DNA of 64,000 nt. It comes from Cymodocea nodosa. Taxonomy: Eukaryota; Streptophyta; Magnoliopsida; Alismatales; Cymodoceaceae. A model generated the notes under the pieces. That model did not search any database, was not told the DNA's origin, and worked only from the letters and a program-made list of their open reading frames with translations. The DNA is taken from contig CM072347.1 of the NCBI GenBank assembly GCA_036874045.1, forward strand, positions 9,116,501-9,180,500, read 5' to 3'. This document shows positions 24,093 to 35,549 of this stretch, piece after piece (positions within the stretch are counted from its first letter, which is position 1; every line of letters starts with the position of its first letter). The translations under genes were made by a program, and so were the position numbers.

Positions 24093-25687
24093 TGTTTGGA
24101 TTAAAATATTGCATATTTTTATAGGATCTTATTGATTAAATAGATTTACATGAGATTTATTAAAGTCATATTATACATTTATTTCATTATTTAACCATTA
24201 AGAATCAATCCCCATTTTATACAATTAAAAGTAGGAAATTATTTCGAACATGCATCATTTATGAATTTTATGGATGACTTGATACTTTGATGTATTTATT
24301 GTTATGAAAGTTTATAATTCAATAGAAGATCATGGAAATTGAAGATTGGAGGAAGAAAAAATCAAGTGGGATTTAATCCCAATCGTTGAATCAAAGATGG
24401 ATCTCCAAACTTGGAAACTCTCTTTATAAAAGAGAGTGGTGCACGTCTAGGGCTCTCTCTCTTGGAGTTTTGTTTTCCACCTCCAACACCACCAACCGTC
24501 ACCCCCTCTTGGAGCTCCACATCTTGAAGCAAGGAAGGAGAACGTCGATCATTCCACCACCTCTCTTCAACTCGGATCTCATCATCTTCATTCCACAAAT
24601 CATCTCCAACGTGAAAGCCTTCATTCCACATCTTGGAGGAGGGACGTCTACCTCTACAAGGGTTCTCTTCTTCATTTGTGAGATTCCACAAATCATTTCT
24701 CCACTTTCCCCTCTTCTTTAGCTTCAGACGTATCACATAGGTAGTTATTTATGTTCTTAGTTTTCATTGTAATAGGGTAAAAGTAGAAAGTAGATTTGTT
24801 TTTATTTGTATGTTCCCTTTTGAATCTGTGAATCTTTGTTATTTTTATTTGAAAACCATAAAAATAGGTGTTGTTGTTGATATATATTCATATATTGATG
24901 TTTGCTGATGCTGAAATCTGGATATTACATTCTGTTATGCATGAAACAAAATAGAATTCGTTGAAGGTTGTGCATGTTGTTTGCAGATTTGCAGTTTTGT
25001 TGATCTATTTTTATTCCGAGAATTCATATGTGTTCTGGAGCATTTTTGTTTAACTAAAAATTCTGAAAACATTCATAATCGTGCTATTATAAGTCTTCTA
25101 TGATTCTCTAAAATTTCACAGCAATCCGAAAAGATTTGATGCCATTTTGAAGCTATAACTGTATCGAGCATAGAATTCGGTCTAAGACTCTTTTGTCATG
25201 ATTGTAATACCTTTTTCTCACAACTCAGATCATGTAAAAATTCTAATAAATATTTCATTAATATCTACATCCTGTCTATTTTGGAATTTTTGGTTGAGTA
25301 ATTCGGGATTTATAAGCTTTTTAAGATACCGTTGTTAACGCACAAAAGTTTACAATTTTATGCATCATTTTCAATGTCCGAATTTTCAGTCATAACATTC
25401 ATGCGTTTTTAAGTGTGAAACTTTTTATCTGAAGTCCACATTAACAGATCTGATTGAGATTAAATTTTCAGTCTAATCTGTTGATTGGTCGATAAATTAA
25501 AAATCTGTGGACTTACCTTTTTTGTAGTCTAATCTATATTTGGAAAGTATTTGCTTGTCATATTCTTGCAATTAGAATATTAGATTATCGCCATTTCCCT
25601 GTGGTTCGACCCGTACTTGTCGACGTACTTCATTGGATGTCGTGCACTTGCTTTTTATAAATTTAAAACTTCTAAAAATTTTGAACA
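24093..25687 (+). repeat. 5' LTR of gypsy-A
   Basis: It is 1595 bp, running from TGTTTGGATT to TTTTGAACA. A TATAAAAG box lies at 24425-24432, followed by a CT-rich leader (24440-24720) that produces several chance open frames. Near the end is the block 'gttcgacccgtacttg', common in Athila-like LTRs. Confidence 0.95.
24425..24432 (+). promoter_or_regulatory. TATA box of the gypsy-A 5' LTR
   Basis: TATAAAAG is inside the LTR, and the same box is at 32604-32611 in the 3' LTR. Its position before the CT-rich leader fits transcription start a few tens of bases downstream. Confidence 0.65.
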
Positions 25688-25693
25688 AGTTTT

Positions 25694-25711
25694 TGGCACT
25701 GTTGTTGAGGA
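25694..25711 (+). other. Degenerate Asp-tRNA primer binding site (gypsy-A)
   Basis: TGGCACTGTTGTTGAGG lies six bases after the LTR. The complement of plant tRNA-Asp, used by Athila-like elements, would be TGGCGCCGTTGCCGGGG. The five differences are all C-to-T or G-to-A. Confidence 0.8.
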
Positions 25712-25799
25712 ATTGGCACGGTATAATCTAGGTTTTAATTTTTTGGATTAGACTTGAGCTTTTAAGTGCTTTGGTTGTGCATCTTCAAAGGAGGTAATT

Positions 25800-26760
25800 A
25801 TGGAGAATAATTTCTATGCCTTTGGGGATGAATGTTCTCTTTATTGTGACTTATGTCATGTAGAGGGGCATACCACAACCAATTGCAATTTTTATTATTA
25901 TCCACCTCAACCATCAGAAAATGTTAAACAATGCAATAAATGTTTAATGTTAAGACATAATGAAGAAGAATGTCTACAAAACCCTGAAGATGAAATAGTA
26001 AAAGCCATTAATTCAATTAATTACTATCATGAAGAAAATGAATGTCAAAATTATTATACTCAACCAATTATTTATGAAAAACCAATTGAGGAAAAAGAAT
26101 TTAGAATTATGAGTGAGGTGCAAGCCTTAGGAAAACAAATTGAAGATCTAGCTAGGATGGTAGAAGAAGGAGGTTATGAGATAAATCCATCCATAGGATT
26201 AGAGGAGTCTTCAATCCAACCTAGTGAAGAGGTAGAGCACCAATTTCAAATTAATATAGAAAGAGAACGAAAGGACAATCTAGAAAATTTTGTAATAATT
26301 GAATAAAATAATGAAAATAGTGGGAAAAATTTAAGTGAAGAAAGTGACTTAGTAGATGCTTATGTAACACTTAGATTAGGTAATGTCACTCACAAGACCC
26401 CACCCATAAGAGAAGAAAATGAAATAATTAGACAAGAAGAAAATAAGGAAAATGAAAATATTGAAGATCAACATAGTAACTTAGATGGAGAGGGAGTAGA
26501 TTTAGAATCTAAAGAAAATCATTTAGAACCTACTCAACCCATAGCTCTAGCACATTATCCTGATAGGTTAAAATCAAATGAAAATATAAAAAATGAAGAC
26601 ATTGAAAGAATTTTTAAACAAGTGCAAGTTAATATACCTCTCCTTGATTTATTAAAGCAATTGCCTAATTGTGCTAAATTTCTTAAAGGGTGGTGCACTA
26701 AGAAGAGAACCAGGAAAGTCATTAAGAGAGCCTTTCTGGCTTAAAAGCTAGTTCTCCTTT
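25800..26760 (+). pseudogene. Gypsy-A gag: two zinc knuckles, no capsid
   Basis: The ATG at 25800 lies only about 90 bp after the primer site. The product begins MENNFYAFGDECSLYCDLC and immediately has two CCHC knuckles, CDLCHVEGHTTTNC and CNKCLMLRHNEEEC, spaced C-x2-C-x4-H-x4-C. A Glu-rich coiled-coil region follows, with a stop at 26304. The frame continues to NIPLLDLLKQLPNCAKFL and GWCTKK, the conserved gag-protease boundary. A frameshift near 26745 leads into protease. The capsid domain normally present before the knuckles of Athila-like gag is not found anywhere in the element. Confidence 0.85.
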
Positions 26761-27400
26761 TACCAACCACCTTCCTTTTAAGTTAGATGATCCAGGTACT
26801 CCTTTGATTTCTTGTATTATTGGGGATAAAACATTAGATAAAGCTCTCATAGATTTGGGAGCCGGAATTAATGTCATGCCTAGTAGTGTTTTTGAATCCT
26901 TAGGATTAGAGGGCCTGGTAAGCACCAAAACCATTGTACAGTTAGCTGATAGGTCTTTAAGATACCCTCAAGGGAAGATCGAGGATGTCTTAATTAGGAT
27001 TAGAGATTGTATTTACCCTGTAGATTTTTTAGTTTTAGAAACCTCTAATTCTCTATAAAAGTCTGATTTTATTCCTCTTATTTTGGGTAGACCATTTTTG
27101 GCCACTACTAAGGCAGTGATTAATTGTAAGTCAGGTTTCATGAGGTTGACTTATGGAGATAAGATAATTGAGTTGAATGTTTTCCATCCTAAAGGAGGAA
27201 CAATTGAGAAGCATAAAGATGATGAAGTAAGTGCACAAATGCTCCAATTTTTTGAAGATGAAGAGAATGGAATAGATGAGATTGTGCAGGTAAAGATGAT
27301 GAATATTTTAAATGAATCAAACTCTGAAATGAGATATAAAGATGATGAAGTTGAGATCATTGGAGGAGAGGATGAGGAGAGCCATGATTGGGAACTCCCC
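26761..27400 (+). pseudogene. Gypsy-A protease
   Basis: The aspartic protease has its catalytic site in ALIDLGAGINVMP (Asp codon at 26852). Conserved flanks follow: VQLADRSLRYPQGKIEDVLI, then ILGRPFLATTKAVI. A stop at 27056 lies between them in the same frame. Sequence and spacing fit the retropepsin of Athila-like elements. A Glu/Asp-rich linker precedes RT. Confidence 0.88.
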
Positions 27401-28470
27401 ACCAATACTCCACATGAACTACCAACTTTAGAAGCTCCTTCATTAGAGTTGAAACCTTTACCTGATAATTTGAAATATGGATTTTTAGGAGAACATGAAA
27501 CCTTTCCAGTGATTATTGCAAATGACTTGTCCAAAGAACAAGAGCTGAGTTTGTTAGATTTGTTGAGGAAATTTAAAGAAGCCATTGGTTGGACTATGGC
27601 AGATATCAAGGGTATAAGTCTTGCTATCTGTCAACATAGAATTTATTTGGAAGATAATGTTGTGCCCTCTCGTGAGTTTCAAAGGAGATTAAACCCTAAC
27701 ATATGAGAGGTAGTTAAAAAAGAAATAATTAAACTTTTAGATAATGATATCATCTACCCAATCTCTGATAGTACTTGGGTCAGTCCTATTCAGGTTGTCC
27801 CTAAGGAATTTGGAGTGACGATAGAAGCAAATGATAAGAACGAGCTCATCCCTGTGAGGAAGTAAACTGGTTGGCACGTGTGTATTGATTATCAGAAGCT
27901 TAATGTCGCCACCAAGAAGGATCATTTTCCATTGCCCTTTATTGATCAAATGTTAGAAAGATTAGTAGGGCAAGAATATTATTGCTTCCTTGATGGATAC
28001 TCGGGTTATAATCAGATTGCTGTGGCACTTGAAGACCAAGAGAAGACAACCTTCACATGCCCTTTTGGAACATTTGCATATAGGCGAATGCCTTTTGGAC
28101 TTTGTAATGCGCTAGCAACTTTCCAAAGGTGCATGATGGGCATTTTTAATGAGATGACTGAAAGTTGTCTTGAGATTTTCATGGATGATTTTTCTATTTT
28201 GGATCTTCATATGATGTATGTTTGAAGAATCTAAGATCAGTGCTAGAAAGATGCAAATTGAAAAAGCTGGTCTTAAATTGGAAAAAGTGCCATTTCATGG
28301 TCCAAAGTGGAATTGTGTTAGGACATGTGGTCTCTAAGAAAGGATTGGAAGTGGATAAGGCAAAAGTGGAATTAATTGCCAATCTACCTAAGCCTAAAAC
28401 AGTTAAAGATATAAGATCCTTTCTAGGCCATGTTGGATTTTACAAAGGTTCATTAAGGATTCTAGCAAGA
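27401..28470 (+). pseudogene. Gypsy-A reverse transcriptase
   Basis: Landmarks in order are GWTMADIKGIS, RRLNPN (TGA at 27704), CIDYQKLN, FPLPFIDQMLERL, FLDGYSGYNQI, TFTCPFGTFAYRRMPFGLCN, the catalytic FMDDFS (28178-28189 codes FMDD), and KCHFMVQSGIVLGH. A TAA lies at 27862-27866. Frameshifts near 28205 (after FMDD) and 28455 (in the thumb/connection, after [11 protein letters not shown]) move the reading frame. Catalytic residues are kept but the frame is broken. Confidence 0.92.
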
Positions 28471-29080
28471 TAGCTAGACCCTTAACGAACTTGTTAAAAG
28501 ATGTCCCATTTTTGTTCAACCAAGAGTGCAAGGAAGCATTTTATAAGATTAAGAATCAACTTGTATCATCCCCTATTGTCCAATCTCCTAATTGGGCATA
28601 TCCTTTTGAGGTTATGTGTGATGCTTCTAATTTTGCAGTAGGGGCTGTATTGGGACAAAAGATTGATAAGCTTGCATATGTAATTTGTTATGATAGCAAA
28701 ACCCTCAATGATGCTCAGCTCAATTATGCAATCACTAAGAAAGAACTTTTGGCTGTTGTATTTGCTTTGGAAAAATTTAGATCATATCTGATTGGAGCCA
28801 AAGTAATTGTGTATACAAATCATGCAGCATTAAAGTATTTGTTGGCAAAAAAAGATGCCAAATCATGTTTGATGAGATGGATTTTATTGTTGCAGGAATT
28901 TGACATTGAAATCAAAGACAAGAAAGGATGTGAAAATGTTGTACCTGATCATTTATCCAGACTGCATTTAGCACCCTCAAATTCAGAAGTTGGAGAGTCA
29001 TTTCTTGATGAGCAAGTTTTAATGGTTAATGTCGTCCCATGGTTTGCAGATATTGTTAATTATTTAGTCATGGGATCGAT
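28471..29080 (+). pseudogene. Gypsy-A RNase H
   Basis: Read from 28491, this gives the RNase H domain: [18 protein letters not shown] (first catalytic Asp), [39 protein letters not shown] and VVPDHLSRL. The usual TDHAAL reads TNHAAL, a change at a conserved aspartate. The frame then continues without a break into integrase. Confidence 0.9.
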
Positions 29081-30348
29081 GCCACATGATTGGACAAGGC
29101 AGGATAGGAAGATCTTCTTGCCTCAAGTCAAGTATTTTTACTGGGATGATCCTTATTTGTTTAAGCAATGCCTAGACTTGATCTTGAGACATTGCATCCC
29201 TGACAATGAGGTTAGGATTGTTCTTTCCTTTTACCATGACCAATCATGTGGGGGACATTTCGGTGCTGGGAAGACTACTTCCAAGGTACTACAGTGTGGA
29301 TTTTACTGGCCAACTTTATTCAAGGATGCACATCAGTATTGTATAAGTTATGCCAGATGTCAACAACTAGGAAAAATTTCAAAGAGGAACATGATGCCTC
29401 TCAACCCCATTATTGAAGTTGAAGTATTTGATGTTTGGGGGATTGACTTCATGGGCCCATTTCCCATTTCAGTAGAATATCTTTATGTGTTGTTGGTAGT
29501 TGATTATGTTTCCAAGTGGATTGAAGCTATCCCTACCAAAAATAATGATAACAAGGTAGTTGTGAAATTTGTAGGAAATAATATTATATCAAGGTTTGGT
29601 ATGCCTAGAGCTATTATAAGTGATAGGGGCACGCATTTCTGCAACAGAAGTTTTAAAGCTTTAATGAGAAAATATGGAATGTGCATAAAAATGCTACCCC
29701 TTATCATCTCCAAACGTGTGGTCAAGTTGAGAGTGCTAATAAACAAATTAAGACAATTTTGGAAAAGATGGTTAACCACATAAGACAGGATTGGGCAGAC
29801 AAGCTAGTGGATGCACTATGGGCATACCGAACCGCTTACAAGACTACCCTTGGAATGACCCCCTATAGAATGGTATATGGGAAAGCTTGTCACTTGCCGG
29901 TAGAAGTGGAACATAAAGCTTTTTGGGCTATAAAGAAACTCAATTTGGATTTAGAAGTAGCTGACCCACTTAGAAAGTTTCAATTGGTAGAATTAGAGGA
30001 GATGAGGGATGAAGCATATGTAAGAATTGTCTTAGGGAAAGAGAAAATGAAAGCTATTCATGATAAAAAGATAAGTAAGAAATCATTTGTCCTTGGATAG
30101 GATGTTTGGTTTTATATGTCTAGGCTTCATACTCATCCTGGTAAGTTAAGATCTCGTTAGGTTGGGCCTTTTGTGGTGCATAAGGTATATCCCTATGGTT
30201 CTATAGATATTAAGAATCCTAAAGACCACACCATTTTCAAGGTTAATGGACAAAGGCTCACGCCTATTTTGAAGACACCTGTTGGTATTGATTTCAAAGC
30301 TAGAGAGGAGAATTTGCAGGAACCTCAATATGAAGAAATGGAATAGTA
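29081..30348 (+). pseudogene. Gypsy-A integrase
   Basis: The zinc region has [12 protein letters not shown] and CISYARCQQ, where one Cys of the C-x2-C pair is Tyr. The core has [11 protein letters not shown] and [10 protein letters not shown] (two catalytic Asp). A frameshift near 29690 then leads to [18 protein letters not shown] (catalytic Glu) at 29700-29770. The C-terminal domain includes [38 protein letters not shown] and [15 protein letters not shown] sequence with stops near 30098 and 30160, ending at 30348. Confidence 0.92.
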
Positions 30349-32258
30349 GATTTTGTTTTTCTTTTCCTTTTATCTTTGTTTTGTGTGTTTTCTTTTAGTT
30401 TGTTTCACTATCCTAGTTTAGTTTAGTAGTTAGAAGTTTTATTTTACTCTTTTGTTGTCTATTTTTCTTATCTATGGTATTGTGGAGTGTGTTCTTATTT
30501 TATTGTTTGGAGATTATCTAATGTGCATTATTGTTATAATTGTTGTTTCATTGCTGAAATTCATGTTTATTATTTCATGTGGTGAAATACTTATTATTGT
30601 TTTATCATAAGTGTTGCTTATCCACATGTAGCTCTTGTAGAAGTTTTTCACAGGTTTAACACATGGAGAATACAAAAGCTAGGAAAAATCGTCAATCAAA
30701 GGGGAAGGCAACACAACAAGCACAACCAGCAAAAGCAACATAGGTAGAAAAAGGAAAAGCTCCTGTCACCGCAGCACAACCATCTACAAGACAAACAAAG
30801 ATGAAGAGCCAAAGATGACGAATGTGAAACCACAAAAGAAGATGGATGCGGAAATTCAACACTTTATTGATAAGATTGACTAGGGTTTTTTTTTCTTTGA
30901 TTAGCATATAATTTAATGATGCATGAATAAGACAACATGTAGTAGGCTGAAACAGTTATTTCATTACATATTATGTTGTATTATCTTCAAATTATATCCT
31001 TTAGTACATACCTTATATGTAATTTTCAAGATATTTTTCTAACAAGAATTCCACGTAGGCATCACAAGTATGGAATAAGGTTTGACTTTAAGTGACTTCA
31101 GTCTAGTATGATATCTATATCCCCTCTTTTATATTACATTGAGGACAATGTCAGATTTAAGCATGGGGGGAAGGTGAATTTCATTTCATTACAATTGCTT
31201 TGATAGGCTCATATTTTAAAAGTTTAGATGCATGAGTTTATTGTATTTTTACTTGAAAAACACACTTGATGAGATTGTCTATTCAGTTGTCACTATTAGA
31301 TTTTATGGGACAACCCCATTTCCTTTTGAGTGGTGAGACTCCAGAACCAAAAAGCATAGGACCTAATAGTGATGTTCTCCAAAGAAGATGAGTTTAAGCT
31401 ATTTGTGTTTTGAGTTGAGTCTTCCTGGTTACTTGAACTTATGCCTTCTTATTTTTATACACCTTTTCTGAGTGATCCCTAAGTCGAGTGCCACCATAAT
31501 CAGGTTATTCATTACATGACCTTTGGTGAGATATTTAGGACTCTCTCAAACTTCTACGAGATTTTGAAGGATATGTTTAGGAAAACACCTAAGTTATCAC
31601 ATCTGGCATGCTAAGGAGTTTCTTGGGGTAGGTTAGGCATAAAGGTGAAATAAGGTGTTTGATACAATTGGAAAATTCTATTGTTGAAAAAAAAAAAAAA
31701 GAAGAAGAAGAAGAAGAAAAGAGGCCAAAGTGGCCCAAAAGAAAAGAAAAGAATTTGAAATTTAAACAAGAGCTTTCAATGTAAAAAAGGGGCTTGGAGA
31801 TATATGGGATGTGAGGAAGTAGTGGGCTTTCTCAAGTGTCTAGCTTATCCTTTTATATTCTTGAGAGTGGGTGGATTAGCACGCTATGATGTTGATACTT
31901 TGGTTGTTCATTCTAGGCATTTTCTGACTTATCTCAATTAAAGGGAGGGAGTTAGTCACTACCACATATTTCTTTCATTTGATTCATTGTCATATTGTTA
32001 TACAATGAATTTTTTTTGAGTAGTGAGGGTGTGAATCCCTTTTATTCAAGGCAAAATAGTTCTTATGGATAGATTACTTCTCATTCCAATAGTGTAAACT
32101 TGTTGAAGTTGGAGGACCTTGTGAGATATTGTGATATTAGTTTGAGCCACCACCATGCCCAACAAGTTCAATAGTGACAAGTGAACTGAAGAATTTTTTG
32201 TGTGATTTCAAGATTTTGATTTTAGTTGTTTTTATTACTTGGGACGAGTAAAAGTTTA
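30349..32258 (+). other. Gypsy-A 3' non-coding region
   Basis: No conserved domain is present. A short frame from 30663 (MENTKARKNRQSKGKATQQA) occupies the place where Athila-like elements can carry an env-like ORF; it is broken after about 26 codons and unrecognised. 'attacattgaggacaatgt' lies near 31133 and a poly-A/(GAA)n tract at 31685-31720. Both recur in gypsy-C. Confidence 0.65.
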
Positions 32259-32272
32259 AGCATGGAGGAGTT
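32259..32272 (+). other. Polypurine tract of gypsy-A
   Basis: The sequence 'agcatggaggagtt' directly precedes the 3' LTR start TGTTTGGA at 32273. It is weaker than the 'ggtatgggggaag' of gypsy-C. Confidence 0.7.
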
Positions 32273-33896
32273 TGTTTGGATTAAAATATTGCATATTTTT
32301 ATAGGATCTTATTGATTAAATAGATTTACATAAGATTTATTAAAGTCATATTATACATTTATTTTATTATTTAACCAATAAGAATCAATCCCCATTTTAT
32401 ACAATTAAAAGTAGGAAATTATTTCGAACATGCATCATTTATGAATTTTATGGATGACTTGATACTTTGATGTATTTATTGTTATGAAAAGTTTATAATT
32501 CAATAGAAGATCATGGAAATTGAAGATTGGAGGAAGAAAATCAAGTGGGATTTAATCCCAATCATTGAATCAAAGATGGATCTCCAAACTTGGAAACTCT
32601 CTTTATAAAAGAGAATGGTGCACATCTAGGGCTCTCTCTCTTGGAGTTTTTGTTTTCCACCTCCAACACCACCAGCCGTCACCCCCTCTTGGAGCTCCAC
32701 ATCTTGAAGCAAGGAAGGAGAACACCATTCATTCCACCACCTCTCTTCAACTCAGATATCATCATCTTCATTCCACAAATCATCTCCAACGTGAAAGCCT
32801 TCATTCCACATCTTGGAGGAGGGACGTCTACCTCTACAAGGGTTCTCTTCTTCATTTGTGAGATTCCACAAATTGTTTCTCCACTTTCCCTTCTTCTTTA
32901 GCTTCAGATGTATCACATTTTATTATATTTCACATAGGTAGTTATTTATGTTCTTAGTTTCATTGTAATAGGGTAAAAGTAGAAAACAAATTTGTTTTTA
33001 TTTGTATGTTCCCTTTTGAATTCGTGAATCTTTGTTATTTTTATCTAAAAACCATAAAAACAGGTGTTGTTGTTGATATATATTCATATATTGATGTTTG
33101 CTGATGCTGAAATCTGGATATTACATTCTATTATGCATGAAACAAAATAGAATTCGTTGAAGGTTGTGCATGTTGTTTGCAGATTTGCAGTTTTGTTGAT
33201 TTATTTTTATTCTGGGAATTCATGTGTTCTGGAGCGTTTCTGTTTAACTGAAAATTCTGAAAAACTACATAATCATGCTATTATAAGTCTTCTATGATTC
33301 TCTAAAATTTCATAGTAATCTAAAAAGATTTGATGCCATTTTGAAGCTATAACTGTATTGAGCACAAAATTCGGTCTAAGACTCTTTTGTCATGATTGTA
33401 ATACGTTTTTCTTACAACTCAGATCACGTAAAAATTCTAATAGATATTTCATTAATATCTACATCCTGTCTATTTTGCAACACATTTAATTTTGGAATTT
33501 TTGGTTGAGTAATTCGGGATTTATAAGGTTTTTAAGATACCATTGTTAACGCACAGAAGTTTCCAATTTTATGCATCATTTTCAATGTCCGAATTTTCAG
33601 TCATAACATTCGTGCGTTTTTAAGTGTGAAACGTTTTAACTGAAGTCCACATTAATAGATATGATTGAGATTAAATTTTCAGTCTAATCTATTGATTGGT
33701 CAATAAATTAAAAATCCGTAGACTTACCTTTTTTTAGTCTAATCTATATTTGGAAAGTATTTTCTTGCCATATTCTTGCAATTAGAATCCTAGATTATCC
33801 CCATTTCCCTGTGGTTTGACCCGTACTTGCCGACATATTTCATTGGACATCGTGCACTTGCAGTTTATAATTTAAAACTTCTAAAAAATCTGAACA
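32273..33896 (+). repeat. 3' LTR of gypsy-A
   Basis: It is 1624 bp, from TGTTTGGATT to ATCTGAACA, and followed by ACTAC. It differs from the 5' LTR by scattered transitions and small indels, including about 20 extra bases near 32915. The TATA box is at 32604-32611. Confidence 0.95.
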
Positions 33897-34006
33897 ACTA
33901 CAGAATTGAATGAGTCTATTAAGTTAAGTTTAACTCAACAAGGTTGATCTGTTGGGTTAAGAGTTAAGTCAACAAAGTAAGTTCATTGAGTTACACTAAC
34001 TCTATG
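33897..34006 (+). repeat. Gypsy LTR-2, second part
   Basis: It resumes the LTR interrupted at 24092. The joined region matches 23130-23235 in LTR-1. It contains motif copies ('gtttaactcaacaagg', 'ctgttgggttaag') and is interrupted again at 34007 by copia-3. Confidence 0.8.
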
Positions 34007-35543
34007 TGTTAGGACCCTAGTATTTTGATAATGCAAAAACCTGTGTAAGGAAACAAATTGTATTTCACAGTTAAGATATCTCAGCAAAAGATCAGAAGGT
34101 AGATAAAGTAATTACAGATAGTTCAGAATGGGCTGTAAGAGATAAACAAGATATCAGAAGTTTACCAGGCTTAACTATTCGGAAGAAATATATTTTCGGT
34201 GAGTTACCAAGCCTAAGTAACCAGAAGGTAGTTTAAAGCAGCAAGAATTCAATCGGAGAGTTAGAAAGATAGCTGTATGGAAAATTGGAGAGTTAGAAAG
34301 TTAACTATCCGAAAAATAAGAAGAATCGGAGAGTTACTATAGCTAACTATCCGAAACTTAAGTTATTGAATTTCCCACGTGCAGAAATCTAGACAGAAGC
34401 TTAAAAGAAGAATCAGAAAGTTACTGTAGTTAACTATCTTAAATTTGAAGAGTTTCGGTGAGTTACAGGTATAACCATCCAAAACTTAAGTTATTCTATT
34501 ATGCACATGCAGAAATGAGAAGAAAATTGTCGGAAGCTTAGAAGAAGAAAATCAGAGAGTTACTATAGCTAACTATTCGATAGTCAAGAGAATTTCGGTG
34601 AGTTACAATTGCAAGTATCCGAACCTTAAAAATACTTCATGTATATGACTTAAATTCTCACATGACTCAAACCAAAAGAACTTAAGTGGATTTTCGGTGA
34701 GTTACGACTGTTCTTCGGAGAGATACATAGTTAACTATCCAAAAATCAAAGAGAATCGGAAGGTTACAAACTAGACAGTATACAGAATGATAACTTACTA
34801 TTTTTGGGACTGAATACACAGCAAGTATAGCAGAATAAATCTGCTGAGGAGAAAATATGATCGTTGAACTTACAAGTATTTATACAGACAAATCATTCAA
34901 TATTCAATAGAACTATGAAGTGAGATTACAGATACAATCACATACAGAGATACAGTTTACATTGCAGATCAATTACTGTCACAGAAGAAAGCTCAATTTA
35001 GATTAACTGCTACATAGAATCGATTGAAAGCTAGATATACAAGAAGATTCTTAAAGCTCTCCAAGTGCTAAAAGTTTGATCCTAGAAGGATCATTTGGTT
35101 CATAGCTTCAACCTTAAAGCTTCATTCAATTGTTGGTTTGAGTTTCAACCTAAAAACTCAAGAGGTTGGTTTTCTGGAGTTTATACCTGAAAACTTCTAA
35201 GTGTTGGTTTTCTGGAGTTTATACCTAAAAGCTTCTAAGTGTTGGTTAGAGCTACGACCTGAAGCTCAAGTGGTTGGTTCTTGCTTTGACCTGAAAGCAA
35301 GTGTGTAAGTGTTGAAACACTTAGTGAAGCCCAAGTGATCCTTGGGGGTGGACTAGTCGAGTTGGTGAACCACCTAAAATTCCCTTGTGTTTCTTACTTT
35401 TATTTCCGTTGTGCATGTTTGATATATTTGTTTAGTACTTGTGCAAACTGATTAATCAAATTAGTTAGAAAAGTTAGTAAAAAGTTTTAATTACACACTG
35501 ATCACCATTCACCCCCCTCTAGTGAAGCCATACGTTCTTAACA
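34007..35543 (+). repeat. 5' LTR of copia-3 (family G, full length)
   Basis: This 1537-bp LTR runs from TGTTAGGACCCTAG to GTTCTTAACA. It contains inverted motif pairs, for example 'atcggagagttactatagc' near 34323 followed by 'taactatccgaaa'. Near the 3' end (35100-35300) it has several repeats of a 'gttggttttctggagtttat' type. A remnant primer site 'attggt' follows at 35544. Confidence 0.85.
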
Positions 35544-35549
35544 ATTGGT

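Larger units (their letters stand above)
24093..33896 (+). mobile_element. Complete Athila-like Ty3/gypsy element (gypsy-A)
   Basis: This element is 9804 bp long. Its LTRs are TGTTTGGATTAA...GAACA at both ends, and ACTAC is duplicated at 24088-24092 and 33897-33901. Internal order is primer site, zinc-knuckle gag, protease, RT, RNase H, integrase, then a long 3' non-coding region, which is Ty3/gypsy order. The LTRs look about 96% alike over the stretches I compared, so the insertion is fairly recent. The coding part has stops and at least four frameshifts. It has neither the aORF nor the YTCGNNNAGTTA motif clusters seen in its neighbours. Confidence 0.95.

Noticed and set aside
24362..24736. 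Open frames on both strands in the gypsy-A LTR leader, repeated at 32565-32901
   Set aside because: The same CT-rich leader occurs in both LTRs, and the frames differ between them by frameshift, so they are not conserved coding sequence.
27151..27609. 152-codon minus-strand frame
   Set aside because: It is the complement of the gypsy-A protease-RT linker, which has clear homology on the + strand.
31685..31720. Poly-A and (GAA)n tract as a possible poly-A tail of a LINE or processed gene
   Set aside because: It lies in the 3' region of gypsy-A, and a similar A/G tract is at the same place in gypsy-C, so it belongs to the element.
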